Assembly (NCBI GenBank): GCA_028564705.1
Contig: JAPXFQ010001341.1
Coordinates: 62,001 to 126,000 of the forward strand
Reading direction: 5' to 3'
DNA length: 64,000 nt
Source: Apricaphanius iberus
Lineage: Eukaryota; Chordata; Actinopteri; Cyprinodontiformes; Aphaniidae
The position numbers and the translations under genes were made by a program. The notes under the pieces were generated by a model. That model worked only from the letters and a program-made list of their open reading frames with translations, had not been told where the DNA came from and searched no databases. Below are positions 11,053 through 24,300 of the stretch, one piece after another. How positions within the stretch are numbered: the stretch's first letter is position 1; every line of letters begins with the position of its first letter.

Positions 11053-11102
<50 letters not shown>
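11053..11102. repeat. AT microsatellite
   Basis: About 50 bp of pure AT dinucleotides inside the MITE arm. It could extrude as a cruciform. Confidence 0.95.
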
Positions 11103-11105
<3 letters not shown>

Positions 11106-11140
11106 CGGTAACGATATATATATTTATCGTTACCGCACAT
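11101..11140. repeat. Perfect inverted repeat ATGTGCGGTAACGATA
   Basis: A 16-bp arm with about an 8-base AT spacer and its exact reverse complement ending at 11140. It belongs to the MITE. Confidence 0.8.
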
Positions 11141-11659
11141 GCTTTATATTGTATAGCAATTTGAGGCCATATCGCTCAGCCCTAACCTGATCCTCATGAT
11201 ATGCAAACAGCTGAATATCCAGGCAATAGAGACAATAGTTCACAGCAACATGTCTTTGAAGACACCATCAGTTGGCAAGAACTACTGCTCCTTCTCATTT
11301 GCTTTTTCCACTCCTCTTTTCTCTCGACGGTGTTGTTAGAAAGCCGGGCAATGAGAGACGTTGGGGTTGGAACTGCCCTGCATCCACGAAGGCTCCCTTT
11401 CAACTCTGCTTGGCTTCAGGGTCATAGTTCAGGTATTATTGGAGGTTTTGAGAAGCTAATCAGCTGCTCACGGTTTTAAAAACAATACTTTCTTACCCGT
11501 AACAAGTCTTAAAAACTGAAATAAAATAAAAAAATCTTTCCAGCTTCACAGCCACTGAAACCAGAGGGAATACTTTTTCCAAACATGCCACCAAAACAAA
11601 ATGATAAAAATAAAAGTTTAGAAAAAGAACAAATGAGATTAAATGAAACAAATCCATTC

Positions 11660-11850
11660 CAACATGATGCCATCATGAGCTGTGCCGTTCTAGAATGTAT
11701 TGCTTATATAATCTAAGGCATGAGCAGTAACAATCTATCATTATATGTTCTTTTTTTTTGACAGCTTTTGAAAATTCTCACTTTCCAGATACTTTGCAGC
11801 AGAACAACTTCAAAAAGGGTTAGAATGCCATTGAAAGGAAGTGTATTTTG
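11660..11850 (+). mobile_element. MITE arm, inverted relative to 10985-11184
   Basis: CAGCAGAACAACTTCAAAAA (11798-11817) and the following AGAATGCCATT are the reverse complement of sequence at 10985-11030. ATTGCTTATATAATC with GCAGTAACAATCT mirrors 11120-11160. The copies are diverged, so this is an older insertion. Confidence 0.5.
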
Positions 11851-11859
11851 TAAATTACA

Positions 11860-12900
11860 TTAAAAAAAACTTTCAAATCTTTTTTCCAAAATAATGCAAC
11901 ACATAAATCCTCACAACATAAAGATGAAGACGTTTTAAATCAAATAAAAGCTAAATATTATGAAAATCAAATTCAAAATTCTCTGCTTTGCTGGTGACTT
12001 ATTTAATCATTTAATATTGCACAAGAAACCTACAAAGTTGATTAAAAATGTGGGCACGGCATGGCTAAATTTAGTTCATTTCTACCTTTTTTTTATGTCT
12101 TTTATATTTCCTATTACTAATTGTAGTTCCCTTATTTTTAATTAGGGAACCTGTAGAATAATGTCCGCACAATTATGGAAACCTAACGTTAAAAAATAGT
12201 TTTGTTTAAAAATGACTTAATTTAAAATACTGTTATAAGGAATTTAAAATAATTCAAAGAGATCATACACAGGTGAATCTAAACCATAGACACGATTTAT
12301 TAGTTTATTTCAGTAACTTGATATTGAAAGTGAACATTAAATAGTGTTTTACTGAAATGTTTTACAGCCTTAAATTTTCATCTTTTGGAAATCTTAAATC
12401 CATTTTCTCAGAAACCTTTTTTTTTTTAATAAACAGAACTGTTACGTTATGACTGTCTTATGGCTCAGCCAATCATGGGGAGGATGGCGGACTTAAGTTA
12501 TTCACAGAATAACGTATTAAAAGAAAGTTTAGTGGAGGGAAAAAGGTGGTAGAAAGTGTTGTAAAAGTAAATGGGATGCCTCATAGACTGCCTGGATGAA
12601 AATACACAATTCAGCTCCAATTAATGCCCCTTTATTTATATCTAAGTAAGAAAACATTATTTATACAGCACATTTTTACAGATAAAATCACAAAGTTGTG
12701 TTCAAAGGGAAGCTAAAATTGCAAAAGGAATGTCAAAGCATGTAAAGTGATCAAAAACTTAACATAAATAAGCAAAAATTTACATTATTTTACATTTTAA
12801 AACATGTCCACAAAATGCTTTTTCCTCAATGTTATCCTGCAAAGTTTGACAAGAACTTTATTCTCAAATCCACAGACCTGAAGCTAACTGGGTAGCCCAG
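11860..12900. other. Unassigned AT-rich sequence
   Basis: I see no gene, and no repeat family that I can name. Confidence 0.5.
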
Positions 12901-12910
12901 GGTTACTGAT

Positions 12911-13195
12911 CAGAATCAGAATCAGCTTTAATGGCCAAGTATGACACATACAAGGAATTTGACTCCGGCAACTTTTCTCTCCAGTACAGAACTTAAATAA
13001 GTGAGATTAAAACGGAAATAAAAATAAATACAAATAAATAATAAAGGATAATATATACACCAAACCAGGGTTATTGTACAGTAAGTATATACAGCAGTGC
13101 AGAGTTTTAGTTTATTGTTCATGTGACAGCCTGGGGGAAGAAACTGTTCTTATGTCGGGTGGTTTTGGCATACAGCGCTGTCATGCAGTCTAAAT
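12911..13195 (-). mobile_element. LINE tail B, copy with close match at 63771-63985
   Basis: It starts CAGAATCAGAATCAGCTTTA on the + strand, which is the LINE 3' end. On the minus strand it reads into RHKNSFFPQAVT, a LINE C-terminus. The first 220 bp are nearly identical to the copy at the right edge of the window. Confidence 0.65.
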
Positions 13196-13949
13196 ATCGG
13201 TAGTAACATTTAGAATAAAATAAAAATAATGTGACTTAAGATCCAACCTGAACTTTATGATTAAACAAAAACATCATGGCTGCAAAAACCCTACCATATT
13301 CTACCAAATAAATAGATCTCAGTATGTAACTGGCTCATACATCAGAAAAGGCTTGAAGTTCAGAAACATTCTTTCTTTTTAAGCTGACAAATGCGTTAAG
13401 GTTGTAAGGTTGAGGTTGTTGAAGAAACAAGCCTTAACTTGTTTAAATATCACACCACATGGTTATGTTTTTCTGTTATAATGCAGTATTGTTATATCTA
13501 TCAACAGCCCCTCACTCGGAGTCTTATGATTAACACAGGAGGAAATAGAACAAGTCCAGCATTGCCGGCGGAAAATAGTGAAAGCTCTTTGTTTAGATGC
13601 AGGCATCATGAAACGAACAAAGCTCTCTCATTGTTTTAAGGTGGTACGTGGAAACTTCCAGAAAATTTACCTTTTCAGAAATGCAGAGACAACCGGTGCC
13701 TTTGCAGCCACACGACTCTTTTAAGAGCCACCCACACACCTCTTAAGAGCTTTCCTGTCTATCTTAACCTCTTTATAATGTGTCTTTTTTATTCCTGTCT
13801 CTGTATGGAAAACAGCTGGTATCTTGTAGCTCGGGATGATTAGCCACAGTGTTGATCAGCCCTGCTGATGCTGTGACTCCGTGTCAGTAAAGGCATCACT
13901 GACATCCCGTCACCAGGCTCCCGATTGGTTGATGTGCCGCGAGTTGGCC

Positions 13950-14240
13950 CTGCAGCTCAGATTTTTCGGCTTCGGCGGCAGACGCAAAAACGCTGGTCAC
14001 GCGCGAATGCACAAAATAGACCATATAAATGGCCTGCGTATTTTTGGACGTGCTTCATTCGCGCTACTTGGTCAAATGAATCGGGGGGAAAAAACGTTTT
14101 TTTGCGACGCAGGTCTGCTTCTGACGTGATACGGGACCCCATCCGACACGTGTCAGCGCGCTTCTACGTTGACTTTACACGTAAACGTGACGCCCGCGAC
14201 GCTTCTGATGCATTCAGTGTGAACGCACGGTTAGACTTTA
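13950..14240. repeat. CpG-rich repeat-like block
   Basis: It has an unusually high CpG density for this window, with GCGACGC motifs and TTCAGTGTGAACGCA at its right end. That ending resembles the TGCGTTCACAACGC start of the Harbinger-like segment at 58642. It could be a repeat end, or a CpG patch that serves as an upstream promoter for mb21d2. The open frame across it has no recognisable domain. Confidence 0.3.
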
Positions 14241-14899
14241 TCAAAGCCACAGCCTGGAAACAAGATGGGTGGGTGTGGTATGCAGGGGCTAATTTGCATA
14301 AAATCTACACGACGAAGCACAATATGTCTCTTTAAACGTAACCAAACTCTGCTTTTTTTCTGATAAACACTATTTTTCTCGTGCATAGTTCCAATAAATA
14401 CAATTTTATAAATACATGTTGGACTGTACAAACGGGCTTCCGTAAGAGAGATTTGTATGCCAAAAAAACCCCAAAAAGCAATGTGGCCCTCGGCTCAAAC
14501 TTAAAGGGAAATTCTACTTTTTTTTTTTTCCAGCATGAACCTTCTTTTTTTTTAGCAAATTTTTATGTTTTTTTCCCCTTCACTCTGAGAAGTTTGGAGC
14601 CAGTTTGAGCCGTTCAGCAGTATTTATACATCCAGTCTTGATCGGCTGTATCTGTAGAACAGAAGTGCTCGGGGCAGTCCAAAAGCCACTTGCAATTAGG
14701 TTTAATCTGCCCCAAACGCCTTAATTTGACCATGTTTATATTCTCCTTGGATTTACAAACGCCTCAGAAGTGCTTCTTGATTGCCTTCCAGGTCGAATTC
14801 GGGGGCTTAACAATAAAACGGTAATAAAAAGTTGACGAATCTGCTGCGGCAGTTTTCAAGCCGTCGGAGCTGTCAGCAGAAATGACGTTGGTAGTGTCA

Positions 14900-14943
14900 T
14901 AATTTTCAAAACCTGTAAATTTTCGGTATTGCGCCCAGCCCTA
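14900..14943 (-). mobile_element. GGGCTGGGCG-type MITE end
   Basis: CGGTATTGCGCCCAGCCCTA is the inverted form of the TAGGGCTGGGCGCAATACCG terminus of fish MITEs. I cannot see its partner end. Confidence 0.35.
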
Positions 14944-15142
14944 CTCCAAACACTGATACTGCTAATGATTTTATAACAAAAAATTGGCTAAATGGAAGAG
15001 TTTTGTGGCAGATAATACCTTGTTTAGAGACGACACCTACTGTGCCCCCACAACACCCATTATATGGATATATGCTGCCGTAAGCGCTAATCTGAATAGA
15101 ACGGTTATTAGCAGGGCCTGCTGGACATGACTTCCTATCGTC

Positions 15143-15173
15143 GTCTTCTTCTTCTCTCCGCAGGGTCGCTAAC
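15143..15173 (+). promoter_or_regulatory. Splice acceptor and 5' UTR start of mb21d2 coding exon 1
   Basis: A pyrimidine tract (CTTCTTCTTCTCTCCGCAG) ends at 15163, and GGTCGCTAAC follows directly before the ATG at 15174. This implies a spliced non-coding leader exon upstream. The leader exon and promoter are not identified. Confidence 0.6.
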
Positions 15174-15375
15174 ATGGAGTCGCTAATGAACGCGGTGACC
15201 CCGCGCTCACCGGCCCCCGTCAAGAAGCTGTCCGACGTGGACTTCCGCTCGGGGGCCACGCTGGAGCAGCTGTCGGCGCAGGTGTCGGAGCTGGTGCTGC
15301 TGGAGCAGGGGGAGTTTGGAGACCAGACCGCCTTAGAGGTCCACACTGCCAAGGATTTTATCTTCAACATGCTCG
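15174..15375 (+). CDS. mb21d2: mb21d2 coding exon 1 (residues 1-67 plus one base)
   Basis: The start ATG at 15174 is in a fair context (GCTAACATGG). The exon ends in MLG at G|GTAAAA, phase 1. The N-terminal 20 residues are variable, and conservation starts at [10 protein letters not shown] content is much higher than the T-rich intron that follows. Confidence 0.9.
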
Positions 15376-18300
15376 GTAAAAATATCTTTTTATTTCTTTT
15401 TTTTTTTTTTTTTTTTTGCGTGTTTCAGGTCTGGTATCCATGCCTCTTTCTTATTTTGAAGCTATCAAGGTGTCAGAGCCAAAATATCTGATTCCTTCAC
15501 AAGGAGACCCAGGAGCCATAAATGGATATAAAAGGAAGTTTTTACTTTCCTCCATAAGCAAGGAGCTGTCCGATTTGTCGAATTGAAGGAATAACAGTTT
15601 ACACATCATATTTTATAACAGATGAATGTTACTCCTTCCACACGTTCCTCTGCTTCCTTGTGGGCAATGAGGTTTGATGACCCCGATCTCCTGCTACACC
15701 GGGGACCACATGTCCTCACCCAAACACCCCATAACAACTCCGGTCTTTACAGATCAAATGTTCTACATACATTACAGACCAAAAGTTTGGACACACCTTC
15801 TCTTTCAATGCGTTTTCTTTATTTTCATCACTACATTGTAGATTCTCAATTAAGGGCATCAAAACTATGAATGAACTCATAATGTATGGATTTACTGTAT
15901 GTACTTAAACAAAAAGGATAAAATAACTGAATACATGTTATATCTTAGATTCCTCAAAGTAGCCACCCTTTGCTCTGATTACTGCTTTGCATTCTTATTG
16001 TGATACAGATGTTAGTAATTTTAGCAGGTGGTGCTGTGAGTTGTATGAGAACTGCTGAGAGTTACTTGATAGGGAAAATGCAATGTGTGGAAATCTGAGG
16101 AAATAGACTGTTGCTACGGAGTCCCAGTGGGACACTAGTGACGCTACATTACGTAAACCTGGGAAGAGATGATCGCGATCGTATTTTGAGATTTCGACGC
16201 GGCAGGTTGTGATGCAATTTCGATTGATTTCTTTTTTTTAAATCGAGATCAAAAGCCATTGGTTGCCTTCTTCGTCTTGCTCTTCCTCATTAAAGCCACT
16301 GAAGTCGTCGTTTTCTTTCTGTATATCCTCCGAAAGCTTTTGCTGGGTTTTTTTTACACAGGTTTTTCCTGCTGCTTCTTCAAACGCCTCCCCTGCTTAC
16401 GCGATGCAGCTCTGTTTTCGTCTTTGACCGGCCACTTCGATTGACTTTAACTTCAAAGCTGCATTTGTTCGTTTTCCATGATAAGGCTGTGGGTAAGAAA
16501 ACCGGTAGTGTCATCTTTAGTGCATAATCTTCCCCCATAGGTCTGTCTCACTTTTCTGCATCCTGCTATAGTGCTCCCACCCCCACGGGGGTTGTTGGCC
16601 TGTAAAAAAAAAAAAAAATACATAAAAATAATTAAATAAATTATAAATTAGGTGCATCGTTGTGTAAAACTATACACTGTATTTTAATGTACAGAACCTC
16701 AGTGATGTCAGCTGTAGGTTTCTGAAGACCTGAATTATAGCAAAGTGGCTTCGTCACGCGCCTCATCAAGCCCAGAAAATGCGAAAAATGGGCAAAGAGG
16801 TAGAGCTGAAAGTGGGACTGTGAGGGTGGGAGTGGACGATTGATACTCTGACCCGATGTAGCTCCTAGCTAACAGAGGTTAGCGGGCGCTTTTAGCCGGA
16901 AAACCACGGCTGATCGTCTCTTCTACTCCTCTGCCTTCTTAGCAGGTTTAATAATATCCATCCATCCATTTTCTTAACCGCTTAATCCTTTATGGGTCGC
17001 GGGGGTGCTGGTGCCTATCTCCAGCTGTCAACGGGTGAGAGGCGGGGTACACCCTGGACAGGTCACCAGTCCATCACAGGGCAGGACAAACAGGACAAAC
17101 AACCATGCATACACTCACACCTAAGGACAATTTACAGTGATCAATTAACCTGACAGTCATGTTTTTGGAATGTGGGAGGAAGCCAGAGTACCTGGAGGGA
17201 ACCCACGCATGCACAGGGAGAACATGCAAACTCCATGCAGAAAGACCCTGGGCCGGGATACGAACCCACAACCTTCTTGCTGCAAGGCAACAGTGCTAAC
17301 CACTGCACCACCGTGCAGCCCGGTTTAATAATATTGACAAATAAAAGAATGGAGCCTTATTGATCTATAACTTTCACTTAAACAATATGAAGTTTAACTA
17401 AAACAAGTTTTAATAATCAAATGTCAAGAAAAACAGCGTTTACTTAAATGCACAGCAGAAATATAATGTTCCTTACTAAAGAAGTTACAGTTACACAGCA
17501 AACCATCTTTCTCGAATAAGTGCATAATTAACATCGTAAACTTGATACATATTACTGACACATTTAATGGTCAAGTTCAGAGAAACAAGCAGAGGGAGCT
17601 AGCTGCTAGCTGGGGGGGGGGGGCTGCCTTTTCTTGTCACCTCTACTGTCTCACACTCTCATCTGTCAAAAAGGTCGTTTGGAACATGTTGCAGATAAAG
17701 TGATTAATCTGAATTTGATGGGAAAGGAGTTGTTCTGGATGACTGATGTGGTGTTAAATTATATCCTGTTAATCTACATTTCTGAAGATCATCTTCTGAG
17801 AATCACAAGTTCATGCTGGATAAATCTTCTCTGCAGACCTCGGTGCACACTTAAAACACCCTTTTTGTTTCAGGTTAAAAATAAAAGCAGTGAAATGGGG
17901 AAAGTTTCTCCAATGGGTGGCACAGTTTCCCCTTCCAGCTGGCTGCGTTTGTCAGCTCTCCTTGCTGTTCATCTTTCCCTCCTCTCATGTGAATTGATCT
18001 AAGCCAGTCAGAATATATGGAGGCTGTTCTTTGGGCTCCGTGTCTCCTTATTTTACGAGCCGGTTTTCCTCCAACAGATCCTGCAGCGCACCAGTTGACA
18101 GATAGCTCTGCAGAGTTTCAATCAGACTCCATCGCCCAGTGAGCGATGGTTAAAGCCAAACTGGAATCCACGCTTTCTTTCCAGCACAAACAGACAGATG
18201 TTACTTCCTTCGCCCCCGTAGGAGTCTCTTTGCTTTTCCTGTCATTTTCCTGAATGTCTCCTGAGTTTTTACGGGGTTTTTTTCTTCCAGGCTGCTCTTG

Positions 18301-21300
18301 CTGACTTGATCACCAAACATTCACAGGTATCTTCCCCTTCGCCTCCCACTGTGACGGCCTCGTCCCTGTGTAAGAGAGAAGAAATAAAAGTTTGTCTCTT
18401 TGAACAGCCCGATATCGTCCCGATCGATCTGGGGGCGTCTTCTTGCAGCGTGCTGGGCCGCCTGTAGGCTTCGCCTCCTCTTTTACCGGCCTGTTATAAG
18501 GTTGCAGACGATTGCTCAGTTGGGCTGTTGAGATAAAATGCAGAGAAGAAAGATTGAACAAAGAGGATTTTCCTCACAGCCTGACAGGTTCAGATGCTCG
18601 TATTTACCTCATGTTTGGGTAAATAACGCGGTTTGCCTCCTGGCAGCCGCTGGGGCGGCTATTGTGTAAATCCTTTAAAAGAAAGAAACAAACTCTTGTA
18701 AAGAAGAAACGGAGAGCAAGTTTGTTAAAGTTCAGAGTTCGGGATTCGGAGCTCGGAGGAATTACTCCTGCTTTTTGATCAGAGCTTCAGAAATCACAAA
18801 CATCCTCCTGTCTGAGCCCAGAGACTGATGTTTTTATCAAAAAAAGAAAAGTTGTTACAAGTTGACGGATTAAAAGCTTAAGCTGCAACGTCGGAAGAAG
18901 CCAGATCTGTCCAGAGGGATTCCCCTCGTTCTTATTTTTTTTTTTTTGTCTCGGTTTCACCTCCATTGCTGTGGTTCCTGTTGTTACTCCCAGTTATGGA
19001 GCATTGCAGATTAAAATGGGATTATCTGATGCAGTTGTGGACAAGGGGAATTAACAGCAGCAAATGACTAAAAACAAAACATACACGGAATCACTGAAGT
19101 CGAGGGACGTAGCGGTAAAAGTCTCGGTTCGGTACGTTTTCGGTACAATTTAATGAAGGAATTATGATTTTAAAAAAATGCTCATGCATAAAGGCTTCAG
19201 TTTGTTTTTAAAATTGCTGGGGACAGTTATTAAATATTTATTTAGCCTCTAAGTATTCATCAATTTTATGTTTTATTACAATATGCACTGCAGTGTATAA
19301 ACGTGGAGAAAATCGCATCTTTATTAAATCAATAAAAGTTCAAAGCCATAGGTTTAACTGTTTTCCTTTTTAAACGTCACCAATTAGGTTTTAGGTTGGG
19401 AAGAATTATTAAAATCCACACCGTAGCACAAAGAACAATGTCGGATATAATATGTACTCGCACCAGCAGAATGCGCAACAATAAAACGTGCTCCTTTTGC
19501 AACCCCAGCACCCCGTTCTGTTTGGAGAAACTTCAGATTTAACTTACAGCTGACAGTCCTGCAATAGGACAGCTACCTGTGGGTCATCTGCATAAAATTG
19601 TTTCAGGTGGAAAAAAAAAAGAATTCTGTTTCACGGCTCCGGGAGGAAGTTTATTTAATGCAAGCGGAATGGGAGTGACACAATATTGTTATAATTTATG
19701 TTTAAGACTCCCAAAGAGGAAAATGTTCATGTGTTGTTTTGGTGGAGGGAGCAGGAGTTGCGCTGATGACGCAATTTTGTCACTATCAATCCATCCAGCG
19801 ATTCAGAAATGAGAAATCTAGGTAAAGCCCGGGACTGTGGACAGTGTTTTGTTTCTGCACAATATAAATTTTGGCTGCAGTATCAAAATAACGAAAGACT
19901 AACAATTCACTGCACTATAATTTACTTTCAATAGTGAATCAAATTATTTTCCTTTTTGATTTTTATTTATTTTTTTACAACTTTGATGGAAACGTTTTCC
20001 ACTCCCTAGTTCTCTGTTCCTGTGTCGCAGAAGAGTCTCTGGCAGCTGGATGCCGAGATAGCGAGCATGTTTTGCCTTCAGCGCAAAGTAGTATTCTTGC
20101 ATGCTCTCTACACAAACACAGTATATCAACATATCATCTTTGGGAGTCTTAAACGAGCAAAAATGTTACATGAATATTTTGTTCCTGCTACCCACCCGCA
20201 GTAAAGAAACCAGACCCATTAAATTTAATTTACAGCGGTCCCTTATTTATTATTAAAATAACCCACAACAGGCAAAATCTGCAAAGTAGTCATCTTTTTT
20301 TTACAATCATTATGTTTTAACGCTTTAAAACTCCTCACCACACACTTTTTTACACTTTTCCCACACACATTAACATTTAATCACATTTCTCACTAGTTTT
20401 AACACTCAAACCTTCGTAGATATAAAACATAAAAGTAATAAAACGCAGTACGATCGCTCGGTGCGTCTCTCTCCACTGAAGGTCTCTGAACAGGTGTCGT
20501 TTTGGAGTGAGGAACATAATTATGGGCAGTTTTATGTGTTGTTTTTCCTTCTGGATGAGAAGATTATTATAACCAGACGTGATAAATTTGGCAAACGCAG
20601 GAGACAAAAAAGGAGGAGATTGACAACTGCCTCGAATCATTTAGGACGCGGAACACAATGCGGCCGTGTGTGCTACTGCAAAGAATGCTGTAGCACATGA
20701 GCAGAAAGAAACATGACTGCATGAGAAAGTGGAATGGGGGTGATTTAAATAATAGTCTGTTCAGATACTGATACAGAAACTTTGCTGGGAGCACAAGTTG
20801 CTGTTAGATCAGTGCTGGTAAGAATTTCCGCATCAGGTTTGGTGGGGACAAACGTGCGTATTACGGATGTGTACTGGCAAGAATCTGCTTATACAATGTA
20901 TCACAATATGGCCGGACGATACTATTTTTTGCATTACTATGAGTAAGACTATATATATAATTTTTTTTTATTGAATTTAACTGTAAAAAAACAGTCACAG
21001 CATTCTTAACACACAAATAGGTTTCATACTTAAAACATCCAGTTTTATTACTAGCTTCATTTGATCCACTGCAACGAAGGTGAAAACAAGCACCAACTAT
21101 GAGTCATACTTTTAATTTTACTACAAAAATGACCTTCACATCAATGGTTTCATTCAAATTCTAGAACACTATTTTTTTAAATCAATACATTGCTTTTAAA
21201 TATTGTGAAATGAAAAAACAGTCGATATACCTGCGTGTCAATATTTTTTTTGCATCTCTAGTCTACGCATAAAAAAAAAAAATCTTTGATCACCATTAAA

Positions 21301-24300
21301 CAAAGAATCTTTTTTCCTGAATTTTTTCCCGTTCAATTTCTAATATGAATTTTATTATTTTCTATAACTTAAAAAAGTTGTACAGTACAGAACTGACCGG
21401 AAATTTGACAGGGTTTTTAAATAATTAAAATGGTACATGCGGACATAGCCAGAGCAGAAGACGATATGGCCACTTGAAAACAGTCATTGTTAATTTTAAG
21501 AAATATTTGAATAATACTTTATTCATATTTATAATAAAACGTCCTTAAATCCCTTTGGAGTTGTTCGGATATTTTACCGGCCTAGTTTCCCAGCTGTACT
21601 TGAACATAGTAAGGGCAGCTGCTGGGAAAATCCATTCTCATCAACGGGAATTCTGCCGACTTGTGTTTTATAAAAAATAAGCAGTTTGGGCTGATTGGAT
21701 GCTACTGGTAGCAATGTGGACGTCAGCTGGTTTTTCTCTAGTATTAGTATAAGTTCCAGTTTGGTCCGTTTTTCTTTTTCAGCTGTAGCTCCATGAGAAA
21801 CCATTAATGTTTCCCAATAGCAGATTATAGAGATAGCTGGGAGCCCTTTCTGTTTTTGCTTCGGTGTCGCTTTTTAAACTTGTGCTGCGATTATAAACAT
21901 CAGAAATTATGCTGCAGAAGCACGATACGCCAGACAAAGGTGCTGCTTTCACAACTAAAGTGCAAAATATTTGTATCAACATAATTAGAAAAAATAAGAT
22001 TCTCTAATTGTAAAAAAAAAAAAAAAAAAAAAGCTTTAGAGGATTGAATGTCACGTTTTCTGGACAGAAATGTACAGTTCTTACTAAGGATATACTAAGG
22101 TAGGGCTGGGCAATGGTTGCCTCAAATCTATATTGCGATATAATCAAAAGCATGTGCTGTAACTATATGCATTGCGGTATTCTTGCTGTATTTCTTTATG
22201 TCAAAAACTTCTTATGAACATCCATACATATTGCAGCAGAACAGTGTAAAAGTTTGCTGAGTGTAAAAGTAGTTTCTCCCTCATCATCACATGCCCAACT
22301 AATTCTCCACTAGCGCCGTTTCAGATTCGGGACCACGTCTTCTCTCGGCAGCTGGGCGAGAACCGCAGCCCCGTCGGCGGAGGAGATGAATAAGAATCTT
22401 CATCTCGAATTTGATTAGTCACTCTTTGTTTGTGCACAATTTTCCTCAGCGAACCCAATCGGAGCCTCAACGAGCCTGCCAGAAATAACCGCCATTGTTT
22501 TTCCCCTGGCGGCTTGTGTAGTGACTCGGCAGCATCAAGTTTTTTTATCGTTCTGAAAAGCTGGCGTGTCGGTGAATATTACAGCAGATGCTGATGAGTT
22601 CACAGCCTTGTGCAACAGATCAGACAGCTGTCTTCGACTGAGACGCTGAACGTCGTCCCCGTGGCTCCCGGCTGAAGACGTCACATCTGATCAGCCGTTT
22701 AAGGTGTCTGACTGGCTTCTAATTCAACATGACTGAGGTTTTGACACTGCATGACATTGTTTGACACAGTATCCAGTTAAATGATTAAGGGCTTAAAATC
22801 TCCAAGTCTTCCTGAGGCAACAAGAGAAACGATTAGTAGCCATCAGAGGATGACAGGATCTTTGGACCGCGCTGCGCGTCTCTGAGTGGCTGAAAGTATT
22901 CATGAAAACTCCTGTTTGTAGTTGAAAATTTACAGTTGGGATTGTCGTCTGAATATCAGCTTTCATTAAGTGGCTCAAACACGGTTCTGCTCTCATTCAT
23001 GTAGAAATCCTGAAAAGTTTTTGTCAATATACTTATTTTTTACAGCTGGTAGAAGCTGCTAAGCATCTCTAAAGCAAAAACAGTTCCTGAACTTTGGCCC
23101 AATATCCCAGAGGAGTTGAAAAGGACGCTTCATGGATTCAGAGCGGGACTCTCTAACAATACGGCCAGACAGAGATTTAATGAAAATGAGTTGGACTAGC
23201 CTGAAACCTGGCTCAGTCACCATGGCAACTTATGCTCTTGAATGAGGCTTATTTTAGCTTGATCCAAATGATTGGACGATCCAGGTGATGCAGTTTTCTT
23301 TTTGGTTGTGAAAATTATGCAATAGAATGTAGGTTTTAACATTTAAAATCTTCTAACCATTAGATTTTACTTTTACCATTTTGAAGAACATCAGCGTATT
23401 TAATATTTACTTGCTACCAGAAAGTTCTTGTTCCACCACTGTCGCTCCTGACACCAAGCATTATGAACTGTTATAAAATAAATCACTTTTTGTCTAAGAT
23501 GTAGCCATAAAATCATCATACTGTCCTGTCGAAATGTGTGACAATAGCCTTATAGTACCTTGCAACAGGTAAAACAAATTACAAATGTAGATTAAACTAA
23601 CTTTACATTTTGAAAGCTTGAAACTGTTCATCTTAAATTGATAAATATTTTACATCTTTTCTTAAATTATGTTTCAACACATTTTAACCTGTCAGCTATT
23701 TTCTGTCATGTTATATTCTGATTTTAATAATTCACTACAGGCTCCAGATTATCTTGCCCCACCCAATGAGGTAAAATGATTTAACATAATTTTAGAAGCG
23801 CTTTTCTCAGCACTCAGTGTCACACTCTTAATCGCCTGTAAGCAACATCAATATACGCAGCTGGTGTTCCCCTTATTAGTTATGATGTAATTGTGACGCT
23901 GACAGGCTACATTAATAAATCTTTGTCAGCCTGGGTGAATAGTGCGATTTTTTTTTATTTATTTATTTTTTCCCTTTCCTTCCCTTCGCACTTATCTAGT
24001 ATCGATTGACAGGGGCGGGCTTTAAAGCAGCATCGACGCGCATGAGTCCCGCTGGTTAAGCCACCTTTTAATCGCCAGGGATTGAATTCACCTGAGCGTC
24101 ATTGGTGGAACCGAATAAGCCTGGAGTGAACCGTTACGCTAATTCAAGTGAGGATATTTCACATGATCCCCGATTTCTTGAGCTTGCTTAATGGAATACC
24201 CCACAGGACATGTTGCAGGGCAACTTCGGCCCGGCTAGTGTTTTGCCCATTCACTATTTAATTGGATAATTACAATTTGAAACGCGGCAAATCTATAGCG

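Larger units (their letters stand above)
10985..11184 (-). mobile_element. GGGCTGGGCGATA-type MITE arm
   Basis: It ends with CAGCCCTA at 11184 and contains GCCATATCGC, typical of a frequent fish non-autonomous element whose start reads TAGGGCTGGGCGATATGGC. It includes an AT array and a perfect 16-bp hairpin. Its left part recurs in reverse at 11795-11850. Confidence 0.55.

Noticed and set aside
13925..14335. 136-codon open frame
   Set aside because: It has no domain and looks repeat-like or CpG-rich. No splice context ties it to a gene.
17256..17321. tRNA gene suggested by A and B boxes
   Set aside because: The boxes belong to a tRNA-derived SINE. The sequence continues into the SINE body and lacks acceptor-stem pairing.
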